From JACVRW01 sp036407035 (GTDB lineage: Bacteria; Actinomycetota; Thermoleophilia; Solirubrobacterales; Thermoleophilaceae): a stretch of 64,000 bases of DNA. The notes beneath the pieces were generated by a model, which saw only the letters and a program-made list of their open reading frames with translations, did no database searches and was not told the origin of the DNA. The stretch covers positions 11,560 to 75,559 of the forward strand of contig DASXAA010000164.1 in the NCBI GenBank assembly GCA_036407035.1, given 5' to 3'. Position numbers and translations under genes: made by a program. How positions within the stretch are numbered: the stretch's first letter is position 1; each line of letters begins with the position of its first letter. Of this stretch, positions 18,164 through 26,585 are shown piece by piece.

Positions 18164-19401
18164 CCGGTCAGCGTCGGGGGCTTCTTCACCTTCCAGGTCT
18201 CGCCGCTGAATCGGATCTTCCCGTCCTGGACCTCCATGATCAGCATGGGCCGGTCGAGCGCGATGTGGGCGGTGTCCGTGTAGGTGGTCGCGCCGACGAG
18301 CGTGTCCACGTCCTTGAAGCTGTCGAGCGCCTTGCGCACCGGTTCCGCATCTGTCGTCCCCGCCTCTTCCACGGCCTTCTTCCAAAGGTCCATTACGGCG
18401 GCACCGAAAAGGGCGTAGGCCGTCTGCGGCGGATGGCCCTGCTTCTTCGTGAACGCTTCAACGAACTCGTTCACCCGCGGGTTGGGGTCGTCGCCGTAGA
18501 TCGACCCCATCGACGGGTAGAAGACATCGCTCAGGTCCGGCACCGCCTTCAGCCAGTAGCTGCCGTCCGTGGCCGTGGCCATCAGGATCGGCATGTCCAG
18601 GCCCGCGGCGCGAATCTGACGGATCCATCCCGGTGACCCCGGCGGCTGGCTGCACATGTACACGAAGTCAGGGTTTGAGTCCTTGATTCGCGTCACCGTC
18701 GAAGCGATCGACTTGTCGTCGGCCGAGAGCGTGTCGCTGCCAACGGTCTCGCCGCCGAGGTCGTCCCAGCGGTTGCGGAAGCCCTTGCAAACCTCGCCGT
18801 CGTAGCCGGCGAAGGTCTTGTCCTCGATCACGAATGCGCGCGAGAGGTTCCGCTTCATCTTCGCCCACTCGGCCATCACATAACCCTCGAGGTAGGTGAT
18901 GTGGCTGGGTGTGTAGACGTACTTGCCGATGCCCTGCGGCCCGAAGCGCGCCGACGCCTCGCAGAGCGAGAACGAGATGATGCCCTTCTGTTGCGCCGCG
19001 ATCGCACCCGGGGCTCCCAGGTCTGGGTCGCAGGGGGTCAGTACGAGCTCGGCCCCCTTGTTGATCAGATCGATAGTGACCCGTGAGGCCAGCGACGGGT
19101 CGCTCTTCATGTCGCGAACGACCACGTCCAGCTTGCGGCCGTTGATGCCGCCGTTTGCGTTGACCTCATCAGCCGCTTGCTGGAACGCCTGCATGGGGGG
19201 CTCGTCGAAGGGCGCTTCGTCACCGGTGAGCGCCACCGCCGCCCCGATCAAGATCGGCTTGTTCTTGTCGTTGCCGGAGCTACTGCCGGAGTCATCGTCG
19301 CCCCCGCAGCCACCGGTAGCAAGTGCCGCGAGACAAATCAGGACGAGGCACACGTTCCTTATTGCATGGCTCCTCAATGGGGTCCTATCGCTCACTGACA
19401 T
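18160..19401 (-). CDS. Periplasmic-binding-type lipoprotein of the LivJ family
   Basis: The 413-residue protein has a lipoprotein signal peptide (hydrophobic core, lipobox ATGGC near residue 33, then an acidic/serine linker GDDDSGSSSG). The rest is a type-1 periplasmic binding fold starting at 'PILIGAAVALTGDEAPFD', the family's usual opening. It is the ligand-capturing subunit of the neighbouring LivFGHM-type importer. ATG 19401 follows GGGAG; an extra 20 codons upstream lack signal-peptide character. Divergence from true LivJ leaves the ligand open. Confidence 0.9.
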   Translation of the reverse strand: MSVSDRTPLRSHAIRNVCLVLICLAALATGGCGGDDDSGSSSGNDKNKPILIGAAVALTGDEAPFDEPPMQAFQQAADEVNANGGINGRKLDVVVRDMKSDPSLASRVTIDLINKGAELVLTPCDPDLGAPGAIAAQQKGIISFSLCEASARFGPQGIGKYVYTPSHITYLEGYVMAEWAKMKRNLSRAFVIEDKTFAGYDGEVCKGFRNRWDDLGGETVGSDTLSADDKSIASTVTRIKDSNPDFVYMCSQPPGSPGWIRQIRAAGLDMPILMATATDGSYWLKAVPDLSDVFYPSMGSIYGDDPNPRVNEFVEAFTKKQGHPPQTAYALFGAAVMDLWKKAVEEAGTTDAEPVRKALDSFKDVDTLVGATTYTDTAHIALDRPMLIMEVQDGKIRFSGETWKVKKPPTLTG

Positions 19402-19457
19402 CTCCCGAGTCCCTCCAGTCGCTGATGGCTCTTTGGCACCTGCGCCTCCCGGATAGT

Positions 19458-20384
19458 TCAAACCGGCTGTCTCATCGTCGACGACCCCTCGTAGTCGACA
19501 CTCAGCGTGTAGCGCGGATCGTCGTGGATCTCCCAGTAGCGGTCGCGTATCGCGGCTGTGATCGGGCCTGGCGACCCAGATCCGACCGACTCTCCGTCCA
19601 GCGTGGCGACCGGCATCACCCCACCGGCCGTGCTCGTCAAGAAGATCTCCTCGGCCTCGTAGAGGAGTGGGACCGGCATTTCGCGAACGTGCACCTCGAG
19701 CCCTTGCTCGCGTGCGATCTCGATCGCCGTCCTGCGCGTGATTCCCTCCAGCACGCCCGTGTCCGGCGTATAGAGCTCACCGCTGACGATCGCGAAGACG
19801 TTGAAGCCAGGCCCCTCCGTCACGTGTCCTTCGCCGTCGGTGAGGATCGGCAGCCAAGCGTCGCGGTCGTAGGCCTCGAACAGGCCGCGAACGAGATCGC
19901 CCCAATGGAAGTTCTTGACCGTGGGATCGACCGAGTCGGACGGGATCCGGCGCGTGTTCCTCGAGACCACGACGTTGGTCCCTTGCTCCTGCAACTCGGG
20001 CCGCACGATCCACACGTACGGGATGGCGTATGCATAGAAGCGAGGGGTCCAGCGGCGCGGGTCGCGTTCTCCCGGGCTGGGGACACCGCGTGTGACGATC
20101 GCTTCCACGTACGCCTCCCGGAGACCTGAGCGGCGGACGACCTCCACCAGAATCGTGCGGATCTCGTCGCGCTGCAGCGGAAGCGCGAGCCGGATCTTCG
20201 CGCAGCCCTGCTCGAGCCGGGTGAGGTGATCCTCGAGTCTGAAGAAGCGACCGTGCCAGACCGCGGCGACATCGTAGGTCAGGTCCGATCGGACGAAACC
20301 CGCGTCCAGGATCGGAATCCGAGCTTCGGCGATCGGCAGGTACTTGCCGTCAATCCACGCGCAGCCATCGGCGAAGTCGGTCAT
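19458..20384 (-). CDS. Class IV (branched-chain / D-amino-acid type) aminotransferase
   Basis: The 308-residue protein is a fold-type IV PLP enzyme: 'GFVRSDLTYDVAAVW' N-terminal active-site motif, catalytic lysine near residue 157 (TVKNFHW), 'VTEGPGFNVFAI' and 'EIFLTSTAGGVMPV' phosphate-binding segment. Family members interconvert branched-chain or D-amino acids and 2-oxoacids, or act on R-amines. ATG 20384 overlaps the E1-beta stop (ATGA). The position directly after a 2-oxoacid dehydrogenase E1 pair suggests it feeds or drains the same 2-oxoacid. Confidence 0.85.
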   Translation of the reverse strand: MTDFADGCAWIDGKYLPIAEARIPILDAGFVRSDLTYDVAAVWHGRFFRLEDHLTRLEQGCAKIRLALPLQRDEIRTILVEVVRRSGLREAYVEAIVTRGVPSPGERDPRRWTPRFYAYAIPYVWIVRPELQEQGTNVVVSRNTRRIPSDSVDPTVKNFHWGDLVRGLFEAYDRDAWLPILTDGEGHVTEGPGFNVFAIVSGELYTPDTGVLEGITRRTAIEIAREQGLEVHVREMPVPLLYEAEEIFLTSTAGGVMPVATLDGESVGSGSPGPITAAIRDRYWEIHDDPRYTLSVDYEGSSTMRQPV

Positions 20385-21349
20385 GCCGCCACCTCCAGCC
20401 GCTGGAGGACCGCTGCGGTGATGCCCGCCGGCCCCGGAAGGAACGCATCTTCGAGTGGAGGACTGAATGGGATGGGGCTGTCCGGAGTCGTCAGCAGCCA
20501 GGCGTCGTCCAGCTCGTCCAGCGCTACTGCGGCGACCGCGCCAAGTAGACCGGCCGCCCACCCGCCGGTTTGCGGTCCCTCCTCGACCACAAGTAGGCGA
20601 TTCGTCCGACCGATCGACTCGAGAACTGTCTCGACGTCGAGTGGACGCAGACTGCGCATGTCGATCACCTCCGCCTGGATGCCTGCCTCTGCCAGCGTCC
20701 CGGCCGCCGCGAGGGCGGCGGTGACACCCGTCATGACCGCGGCGATCGTGAGGTCGCCGCCGGGACGCACGACCGTCGCCTCGCCCACTCGAATCGTCCC
20801 GTCCTCGAGGTCGCCCTCGATGTTGTAGAGCTTCTTGTGCTCCAGGACAACGACGGGGTTGGGGTCCTGGACAGCAGCCTTGAGGAGCAATCGCGCGTCC
20901 GATGGCATAGACGGGCAGACGACCTTGAGGCCTGGTACTCCGTCCAGCCAGGTACCGGGGCTCTGAGAGTGGATGGCTCCGAACCGTCCCCCGGCGCCGA
21001 CCGCGGTGCGGACCACGAGGGGCACGCTTGCGCTCCCGCCCGACAGGTACCAGTACTTCGCTGCCTGATTGACCAGGCTATCCATCGGCAACGCCATGAA
21101 GTCGCCGAACATGATTTCGATGATCGGCCGCAGCCCCGCCACGGCCCCTCCGAAGGCGACGCCGGCCAGCGCAAGCTCGGAGATCGGCGTGTCGACGACC
21201 CTGCGCTGCCCGAAGCGCTCGACGAGCCCCTCCGTCACCTTGAACACGCCGCCCGCGTCGGCGACGTCCTCACCGAGCAGCACCACCCGCTCGTCGCGCT
21301 CCATCTCTTCGGCGATCGCCAGGCGGATCGCTTCACGGAACTCAGGCAT
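20381..21349 (-). CDS. 2-oxoacid dehydrogenase E1 component, beta subunit
   Basis: The 322-residue protein is a transketolase-like pyrimidine-binding plus C-terminal domain protein: 'VVLLGEDVADAGGVFKVTEGL', 'RVVDTPISELALAGVAFGGA' and 'GGRFGAIHSQSP' are E1-beta signatures. It pairs with the alpha subunit encoded immediately upstream (8-base overlap). ATG 21349 gives the canonical start MPEFREAI. No E2 or E3 gene lies in this operon. Confidence 0.9.
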   Translation of the reverse strand: MPEFREAIRLAIAEEMERDERVVLLGEDVADAGGVFKVTEGLVERFGQRRVVDTPISELALAGVAFGGAVAGLRPIIEIMFGDFMALPMDSLVNQAAKYWYLSGGSASVPLVVRTAVGAGGRFGAIHSQSPGTWLDGVPGLKVVCPSMPSDARLLLKAAVQDPNPVVVLEHKKLYNIEGDLEDGTIRVGEATVVRPGGDLTIAAVMTGVTAALAAAGTLAEAGIQAEVIDMRSLRPLDVETVLESIGRTNRLLVVEEGPQTGGWAAGLLGAVAAVALDELDDAWLLTTPDSPIPFSPPLEDAFLPGPAGITAAVLQRLEVAA

Positions 21350-22286
21350 CGCAGTACTCCGGAATCCGGGCGGCTGAAGGAGCGGGGAACGGCGCAGCGA
21401 GCGCACTATCGAACACTTCCGCGATCCGCTCCTCGACGGCTGCGGCGATCTCGGACAGGACGCGCTCAGCCCCCTCCGTGTGCGAGCTGATAGCGGTAGC
21501 CACGAGCTTGATCGGGTCGCGCTCACGCCACTCTTCCAGTTCCCCCGGCGGACGGTACTTGCCGGGATCCGTACGCGAGTGGCCGGCGAATCGGTACGTG
21601 CGGCACTCGAGGAAGCTGGGCCCATCACCGTCACGCGCGTGTCGAACCGCCTCCGAAGCGGCGTCGAAGACCGCGAGCGGATCGTTGCCGTCCGCCGTTT
21701 CCGCGGGGATGCCGAAAGCCGCGGCGCGGGCGGGGATGTCACACCCGGCGGTAACACGCTCCCACGGCGTGTACTCGCCGTACAGGTTGTGCTCGCAGAC
21801 GAACACGACGGGAAGAGCGAAGACGGCAGCGAAGTTGAGGCATTCGGCGAAATACGCCTGGTTCGCGGTGCCCTCTCCGAAGAGCGACACGGCGACACGG
21901 CCGCTGTCGCGAAGGGCGAATGCGGCACCAGTCGCCGCGGCCATAGTCCCGCCAACGATCCCGAAGCACCCGATCAGCCCGTGATCGAGGTCCATGATGT
22001 TCATCGATCCCGCGCGGCCGCCGCAGGTGCCCGTCGCGCGGCCCATCAGCTCAGCGGCAAGACCGCTCGGCTCCACCCCACGCGCGAGGGCGTGCCCATG
22101 CCCGCGATAGGTCGCTGCAACGAGGTCGTCTGGACCCAACGCCGCTGCCACCCCCACCGCGACAGCCTCCTGTCCGATGCAGAGATGGGTGGTCCCGTGG
22201 ACCTCGCCGCGAAGGAACAGCCGCTCGACTTCCTCCTCGAAGCGGCGGATCAGCAGCATCCTCTCGTAGGCCTCCTCCAGCGTCAT
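21342..22286 (-). CDS. 2-oxoacid dehydrogenase E1 component, alpha subunit
   Basis: The 314-residue, thiamine-diphosphate-binding subunit opens with 'MLLIRRFEEEVERLFLRGEVHG' in part and carries the thiamine motif as GEG...EHN ('LFGEGTANQAYFAECLNFAA', ending VFVCEHN). The GEG form occurs in acetoin/pyruvate E1-alpha relatives. It decarboxylates a 2-oxoacid together with the beta subunit. ATG 22286 overlaps the upstream stop (ATGA). Confidence 0.9.
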   Translation of the reverse strand: MTLEEAYERMLLIRRFEEEVERLFLRGEVHGTTHLCIGQEAVAVGVAAALGPDDLVAATYRGHGHALARGVEPSGLAAELMGRATGTCGGRAGSMNIMDLDHGLIGCFGIVGGTMAAATGAAFALRDSGRVAVSLFGEGTANQAYFAECLNFAAVFALPVVFVCEHNLYGEYTPWERVTAGCDIPARAAAFGIPAETADGNDPLAVFDAASEAVRHARDGDGPSFLECRTYRFAGHSRTDPGKYRPPGELEEWRERDPIKLVATAISSHTEGAERVLSEIAAAVEERIAEVFDSALAAPFPAPSAARIPEYCDA

Positions 22287-23290
22287 CGCTCCTCCATCAG
22301 AGCGACCGCAGCGGTGTTGATCCCTTCGACATCGAGGCCGTAGTGCTTATAGAGGGCTGACGGCGGGCCGATGAGCGCGTACTCGTCGGGTGGCAACCCG
22401 AGTCGCTTCAGCGAGACGTCGGCGAGCCCGGCGTCGACCAGAGCGTCGGCGCAAGCGCTCGCTACGCCGCCCACGACGTTGTGCTCCTCGGCCACCAGCA
22501 CCCGGCCGGTGCGGGTTGCGACGTCGCACAATCCCTCGTTGTCGAATGGGCGCACGGTGTGGGCGTCGACAACCGTTGCCTCGAAGCCGTGCTCTGCGGC
22601 GAGTCGGTCCGCGGCCCCGAGCGCCGGCGCTACGGTCACGCCGTTTGCGACGATCGTGAGGTCGTCGCCGTCCCGCAAGGATGCCAGCCGCCCAAGTTGG
22701 AGATCGGCCGTCGCCTGGTCGTACACGTCGGGCTCGCGGCCCCTGCCGAGACGGAAATAGACCGGGCCGTCGAGATCGACGGTGGCGCGCAGTGCCCAGG
22801 CGGTCGAAGCTGCATCACAGGGGCAGATGACGGTCATATCCGCGACTGCCCGCAGGAAAGCGAGGTCCTCCGTCGCGTGATGGGAAGTTCCGTAGAAGCC
22901 GAGAGACACGCCGGCGTGGTGCGCCAGCAGACGGACCGGTAGGCCCGGATAGGCAACATCAGTCCTCAACTGCTCGGCGGCGAGCAGTCCGACGAAGCTC
23001 GCGAAGCTCGCCGCATACGGGATAAAGCCGAACGTCGCGAGCCCGGCGGCGACGCTCACCATGTTCTGCTCCGCTATTCCCATGTTGAGAAACCGCTGCG
23101 GATGGCGTCGCTCGAAGTCGACGGTCCTGTTGGAGTACATGAGGTCGGCGGTGAGCACAACGATGCGATCGTCGTCGTCGGCCATCTCCGCCAGCACCTC
23201 GCCCGCGACCGCTGAACGCGCGAGTTGGGTCGAGGCGGCGAGGTCCCAACTCGGCTCGCGGGGTCGAGGCGCACGAAAAGGCTCACGCAT
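22283..23290 (-). CDS. Transketolase, C-terminal half (split subunit B)
   Basis: The 335-residue protein holds the pyrimidine-binding and C-terminal domains of a split transketolase: 'RFLNMGIAEQNMVSVAAGLA' carries the catalytic glutamate, and 'VLVAEEHNVVGG' is typical of the C-terminal domain. It overlaps the N-terminal-half gene by 8 bases. Split transketolases act in the pentose-phosphate pathway or in dedicated sugar routes (for example apulose-4-phosphate transketolase); the donor and acceptor here are unknown. Confidence 0.88.
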   Translation of the reverse strand: MREPFRAPRPREPSWDLAASTQLARSAVAGEVLAEMADDDDRIVVLTADLMYSNRTVDFERRHPQRFLNMGIAEQNMVSVAAGLATFGFIPYAASFASFVGLLAAEQLRTDVAYPGLPVRLLAHHAGVSLGFYGTSHHATEDLAFLRAVADMTVICPCDAASTAWALRATVDLDGPVYFRLGRGREPDVYDQATADLQLGRLASLRDGDDLTIVANGVTVAPALGAADRLAAEHGFEATVVDAHTVRPFDNEGLCDVATRTGRVLVAEEHNVVGGVASACADALVDAGLADVSLKRLGLPPDEYALIGPPSALYKHYGLDVEGINTAAVALMEER

Positions 23291-24113
23291 TCTGCGTGAC
23301 CTCCAAGGTCGTCGCCCGTTCGTCTTCAGGGCCGAGATAGCCGAGGTGCCACGTCCGTGACAACTCCATGTACTTCACGCCCTTTCCCTTGACCGTCCTG
23401 GCCACGATGCAAATCGGTACCCGTGACGTAGCTGTGGGAAGCGAGCCGAAACAACGGAGGAGCGCGACCGGGTCGTGGCCGTCTTCGACCTCCTCAACTC
23501 GCCAGCCGAAGGCCTCGAATCGCCTGCCAATCGGCTCGACCGACATGATTTCCTCGGTCGGCCCATCGAGTCCCATCTGGTTGCGATCGACGATCGCGAC
23601 GAGGTTGCCGAGCCCAAAATGCGCGGCGGCCTGAGCGGCCTCCCAGATCTGGCCCTCGTTGAGCTCCTGGTCACCCAGCAGCGCGTAGACACGCGTCGCG
23701 TGGCTCTCGCGCAGCCGCGCACCGATGGCCATCCCCACCGCGACCGACAGCCCGTGGCCGAGGGACCCGGACGAGAAATCGATCCCCGGGACCCGGCGCA
23801 TGTCGGGGTGGTCGCCCAGGGGGCTGCCGACGCGCGTGTAGTGGTCCAGCCAGTCGCTCGGAAAATAACCCCTCTCCGCCAACACCGGGTAGACGCCGAC
23901 TGCGCAGTGGCCCTTCGAGAGAACCAGGCGGTCGCGCTCGGACCAGGTCGGGTCGTCGCTCAACCGCATGACACTCGAATAGAGGGCCGCGAGGATCTCT
24001 GCACACGAGAAGACACTCGTGAAGTGGCCGCTCTTGGCGATTCCAATGAGCCGGATCGTCTCGACCCTGATTCGACGGGCCAGGTCACGGACGCGCTGCA
24101 CGTCGCGCTCCAT
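23283..24113 (-). CDS. Transketolase, N-terminal half (split subunit A)
   Basis: The 276-residue thiamine-diphosphate-binding half has 'DRLVLSKGHCAVGVYPVLAERG', 'DFSSGSLGHGLSVAVGMAIG' and the cofactor motif as GDQELNEGQ...VDRN. The ATG at 24113 gives a normal family start. It is the first gene of the long minus-strand operon, preceded by a 250-base gap with a promoter-like region and a putative GntR operator at 24228-24239. Confidence 0.88.
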   Translation of the reverse strand: MERDVQRVRDLARRIRVETIRLIGIAKSGHFTSVFSCAEILAALYSSVMRLSDDPTWSERDRLVLSKGHCAVGVYPVLAERGYFPSDWLDHYTRVGSPLGDHPDMRRVPGIDFSSGSLGHGLSVAVGMAIGARLRESHATRVYALLGDQELNEGQIWEAAQAAAHFGLGNLVAIVDRNQMGLDGPTEEIMSVEPIGRRFEAFGWRVEEVEDGHDPVALLRCFGSLPTATSRVPICIVARTVKGKGVKYMELSRTWHLGYLGPEDERATTLEVTQNA

Positions 24114-24363
24114 GGGAGCCGCCCGGGCTTGTTCTTGGGTGCGACTCAGGTCTCCTCCAGGCAGCTCCGAGACGTCGGCTAGACCGCCGCGCGCGAACCT
24201 AACAAAGGTGGCATCCGAAGTCCAACAATTGGATACAATCTTTAGGAGGCCGCGGATCGGTCGTTCCGGAGCGCGCCTCTAATCCGGGGATTCGATGTCA
24301 GCGACGGCGCACTTCGTATCCGATGTCGCGCATCCGGATCCCACGTCCGGCTCGCGCGTGCAG
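24114..24363 (-). promoter_or_regulatory. Promoter region of the transketolase-to-aldehyde-dehydrogenase operon
   Basis: This 250-base gap lies between two minus-strand units and holds no gene. On the minus strand a TTGTTG hexamer (complement at 24225-24230) is followed after 17 bases by TTGTTA, a weak -35/-10 pair. The putative operator at 24228-24239 overlaps the -35. AT content is visibly higher here than in the flanking genes. No start-site evidence exists beyond these motifs. Confidence 0.4.
24228..24239 (-). promoter_or_regulatory. Putative GntR/FCD operator (ATTGTATCCAAT)
   Basis: The minus strand reads ATTGTATCCAAT, with arms ATTG/CAAT around a four-base centre. It overlaps a second small palindrome CCAA-CAA-TTGG at 24222-24232. 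Near copies occur at 26544-26555 and at 29589-29600, the last just upstream of the GntR gene, so it may be that regulator's binding site. Confidence 0.45.
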
Positions 24364-25137
24364 CTACTCGTACCAGGCGTCCGGCGCCATGCGCACCGAG
24401 GTTTCGTAGTCGAGCTCGTGGGTTGTCATGAGGTGCGCACCCTCGCGCTGCTCGATCTCCTCGATCCGGTCCCAGCTAGCGATCATTGCGTCGGGACTCC
24501 AAAGGATCCCGGGCAGGCTGCGAGAGCGCAATTTGCCGAGCAGGTAGGCAGCGTCCGCGAGCAGGAAGACCGTCTGACCTGGTAGGCGCACGAGTAGCGA
24601 CTGATGTCCCCGCGTATGCCCGGGGGTGGAGATGGCCATCACGCGTCCGTCGCCGAAGACGTCATGATCGCCGTCGAGCTCGTGCCAGTTGAGCTCCATC
24701 CCGAAGTCCTCGCGCAGGTAGATCGCCTCCTGATAGATCGGTGGATCGGTGGCGAAAGCGAGTTCCTCCCGCTGGACCAGTATCGGGGCGTGCGTCAGCC
24801 AGGCGAGACCACCAGCGTGGTCGAAATGCAGGTGCGACTGCACCACGACATCGATGTCGGTCGGTTTGAGACCAATCGACGCGAGCAGCGACTCGATGTG
24901 GTGCTCCGGCTCCAGGCGGACCTGGAAGTCGGCGGCTGCCGGCCCCAGCCGCGCTTCTGGATCGGTGCCGAGCTGAGGGTGCGCCCCGCTGTCAAAGAGC
25001 AATCTGCCCTCTGGGTGCTCGACGACGTAGACGAAATACGGGTTGTAGACCTTCGTGCCGACATTCGGGTCGAATGGGTCGAACGCGGCCCAGTCCATGA
25101 CATCACCGCCGCAGTGGAGCGCGTAAAGCCGCATCAC
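24364..25137 (-). CDS. MBL-fold metallohydrolase, N-acyl-homoserine-lactonase-like (copy 2)
   Basis: The 257-residue paralogue of the 13900-14688 product has the same zinc motif (SHLHFDHAGG), the same 'STPGHTRGHQSL' and 'LLADAAYL' ligand regions and the same 'DAWYE' end. The GTG at 25137 is in frame one codon before an ATG at 25134, and either may be used; both overlap the TGA of the aminotransferase gene upstream. It is paired with a class III aminotransferase, whereas copy 1 sits with the transporter. Confidence 0.8.
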   Translation of the reverse strand: MMRLYALHCGGDVMDWAAFDPFDPNVGTKVYNPYFVYVVEHPEGRLLFDSGAHPQLGTDPEARLGPAAADFQVRLEPEHHIESLLASIGLKPTDIDVVVQSHLHFDHAGGLAWLTHAPILVQREELAFATDPPIYQEAIYLREDFGMELNWHELDGDHDVFGDGRVMAISTPGHTRGHQSLLVRLPGQTVFLLADAAYLLGKLRSRSLPGILWSPDAMIASWDRIEEIEQREGAHLMTTHELDYETSVRMAPDAWYE

Positions 25138-26402
25138 GCCTCGTCCAGGGCAGCCCGGATGGCTTCGCCGATCATCACGACGTGATCGTCCTCGCAGACC
25201 AGTGGCGGTGACAACGCGATCTCGCGCGCCAGCGGTCGCAAGATGACGCCGTGACGCCGGACGGCCGCGGCCAGCTTCGCCACCGCGCCGGCATCGCGGG
25301 CAAGGATTTCCGGCTGGAGCTCCACCGCCGCCACGAAGCCGAGGCCGGCACGGACCTCGGCCACGGCCGGATGCTCCTCCAGCGGCCGCAGCTCCTCCGC
25401 CAGCCGCTCCTCAAGGTGCCGGCTGGCATCGAGCAGCCCCTCCTCTTCGATGATGTCCATGTTCGTCAGCGCAGCGACGCAGCAGGTCGGGTGCCCGGCG
25501 TAGGTGGTTCCGTGGCGCCAGACACGGTGAGCGTCGCCCTGCCAGAGCGGGTCGGCCACGCTACCGGCGACCAACACGCCCCCGAGAGGCAAGTACCCCG
25601 ACGTCACGCCCTTGGCGAAGACGATCATGTCGGGGGTCAGGCCGAACCGCTCTATGCCAAACCAGGTCCCAAGCCTTCCGAATCCCGCAATGACGGAGTC
25701 GGAAACAAGCAGGATTCCGTGACCACGACAAAGGTCCGCAACCCCCTCCAAGTAGCCCGGCGGCGGGTGCTGGACTCCGCCGGCGCCCAGTATCGGCTCG
25801 AAGAAGAAAGCCGCCACGCGCTCGGGCCCGACTCGTTCGATCTCCTGCTCGAGCGCCGACAGCGAATCGTGTTGCACCTGCGTTGTCTCCGGCATCAGCG
25901 GACCGAAGGCTGCCCGGTTTCCCTCGATTCCGCCAAGACTTGTCCCGAAGCCGAACACTCCATGGAAGGCCCCGCTCCGGCTGATCACGTGCGTCCTGTG
26001 TGGCTGACCAACCGCAGCCCAGTAGAACCTGGCCAACTTGGCGGCGGTCTCGATGCTGTCGCCACCCCCGGTTGTGAGCAAGACCCGGGCGTCTTCCATC
26101 GGGGCGAGCTCGGCCAGCCGTTGCGCGAGCGCCTCGGCGGGCTCGTTGCTGATGTCGCCAAAGATCGAGTACGCGTCGAGCTTGACGATCTGCGCGGCGA
26201 TCGCGTCCGCCATTCGGCGGCGACCGTGTCCGATATTTGAGTACCAGAGGCTCGCGGTCCCGTCGATGTAGCGGTTGCCATCGGCGTCCCACAGCCAGAC
26301 CCCCTCGGCGCGCTCGAGCAACAGCTCATGCCCCGCAACCGCCGACATGTCCGAGAAGGGGTGCCAAAGCCGGGCTTGATTAGTGGTGACGGCTACGCCC
26401 AT
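25134..26402 (-). CDS. Class III aminotransferase (omega-amine:pyruvate type)
   Basis: The 422-residue protein has full class III architecture: 'LWHPFSDM' start, 'LLTTGGGDSIETAAKLAR', 'GAFHGVFGFGTSLGG', Schiff-base lysine near residue 264 (FAKGVTSGYLPLGG) and 'TYAGHPTCC'. The usual DEV/T motif before GFGR reads DSVIAGFGR; the PLP aspartate is kept but the following glutamate is serine. Divergently oriented to the next aminotransferase gene, with a shared 183-base control region that holds a putative operator. Substrate unknown; the omega-amino-acid branch is likely. Confidence 0.88.
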   Translation of the reverse strand: MGVAVTTNQARLWHPFSDMSAVAGHELLLERAEGVWLWDADGNRYIDGTASLWYSNIGHGRRRMADAIAAQIVKLDAYSIFGDISNEPAEALAQRLAELAPMEDARVLLTTGGGDSIETAAKLARFYWAAVGQPHRTHVISRSGAFHGVFGFGTSLGGIEGNRAAFGPLMPETTQVQHDSLSALEQEIERVGPERVAAFFFEPILGAGGVQHPPPGYLEGVADLCRGHGILLVSDSVIAGFGRLGTWFGIERFGLTPDMIVFAKGVTSGYLPLGGVLVAGSVADPLWQGDAHRVWRHGTTYAGHPTCCVAALTNMDIIEEEGLLDASRHLEERLAEELRPLEEHPAVAEVRAGLGFVAAVELQPEILARDAGAVAKLAAAVRRHGVILRPLAREIALSPPLVCEDDHVVMIGEAIRAALDEA

Positions 26403-26585
26403 GTCGCCTTACTCCTCGCTGTCGCTGCCGCCCGAACCATAAGACGGAGGCGAAGCGCTCGTCAAGATTTTGGAGCCAATTCGCCCTATCGCCACCGACG
26501 CGCTCGCCTGGCAATGCTGGTCCTACGTTGGCTCAAGAGGACGATTGCATCCAAAACACGTTCCAGCGACAATTTGGTCTGCGCC
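26403..26585. promoter_or_regulatory. Divergent control region between two aminotransferase genes
   Basis: This 183-base region separates genes reading left (from 26402) and right (from 26586). It holds the operator-like ATTGCATCCAAA at 26544-26555, about 30 bases before the right-hand ATG, and a small perfect palindrome TTGGAGCCAA at 26470-26479. Both fall in a locally AT-richer stretch. Promoter hexamers cannot be fixed with confidence. Confidence 0.4.
26544..26555 (+). promoter_or_regulatory. Putative GntR/FCD operator (ATTGCATCCAAA)
   Basis: Ten of twelve bases match the motif at 24228-24239. It lies in the divergent control region where it could act on both aminotransferase units. Confidence 0.4.

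Noticed and set aside
22283..24113. Split transketolase as an apulose-4-phosphate transketolase of the apiose island
   Set aside because: It is in a separate operon ~6 kb from the island's edge with a different putative operator and aminotransferase neighbours; no apulose kinase or apiose isomerase was seen.
13900..25137. Quorum-quenching system based on two N-acyl-homoserine-lactonase-like proteins
   Set aside because: No LuxI/LuxR-type synthase or receptor is nearby, and both genes sit in catabolic/transport units, so the label would overstate what is seen.
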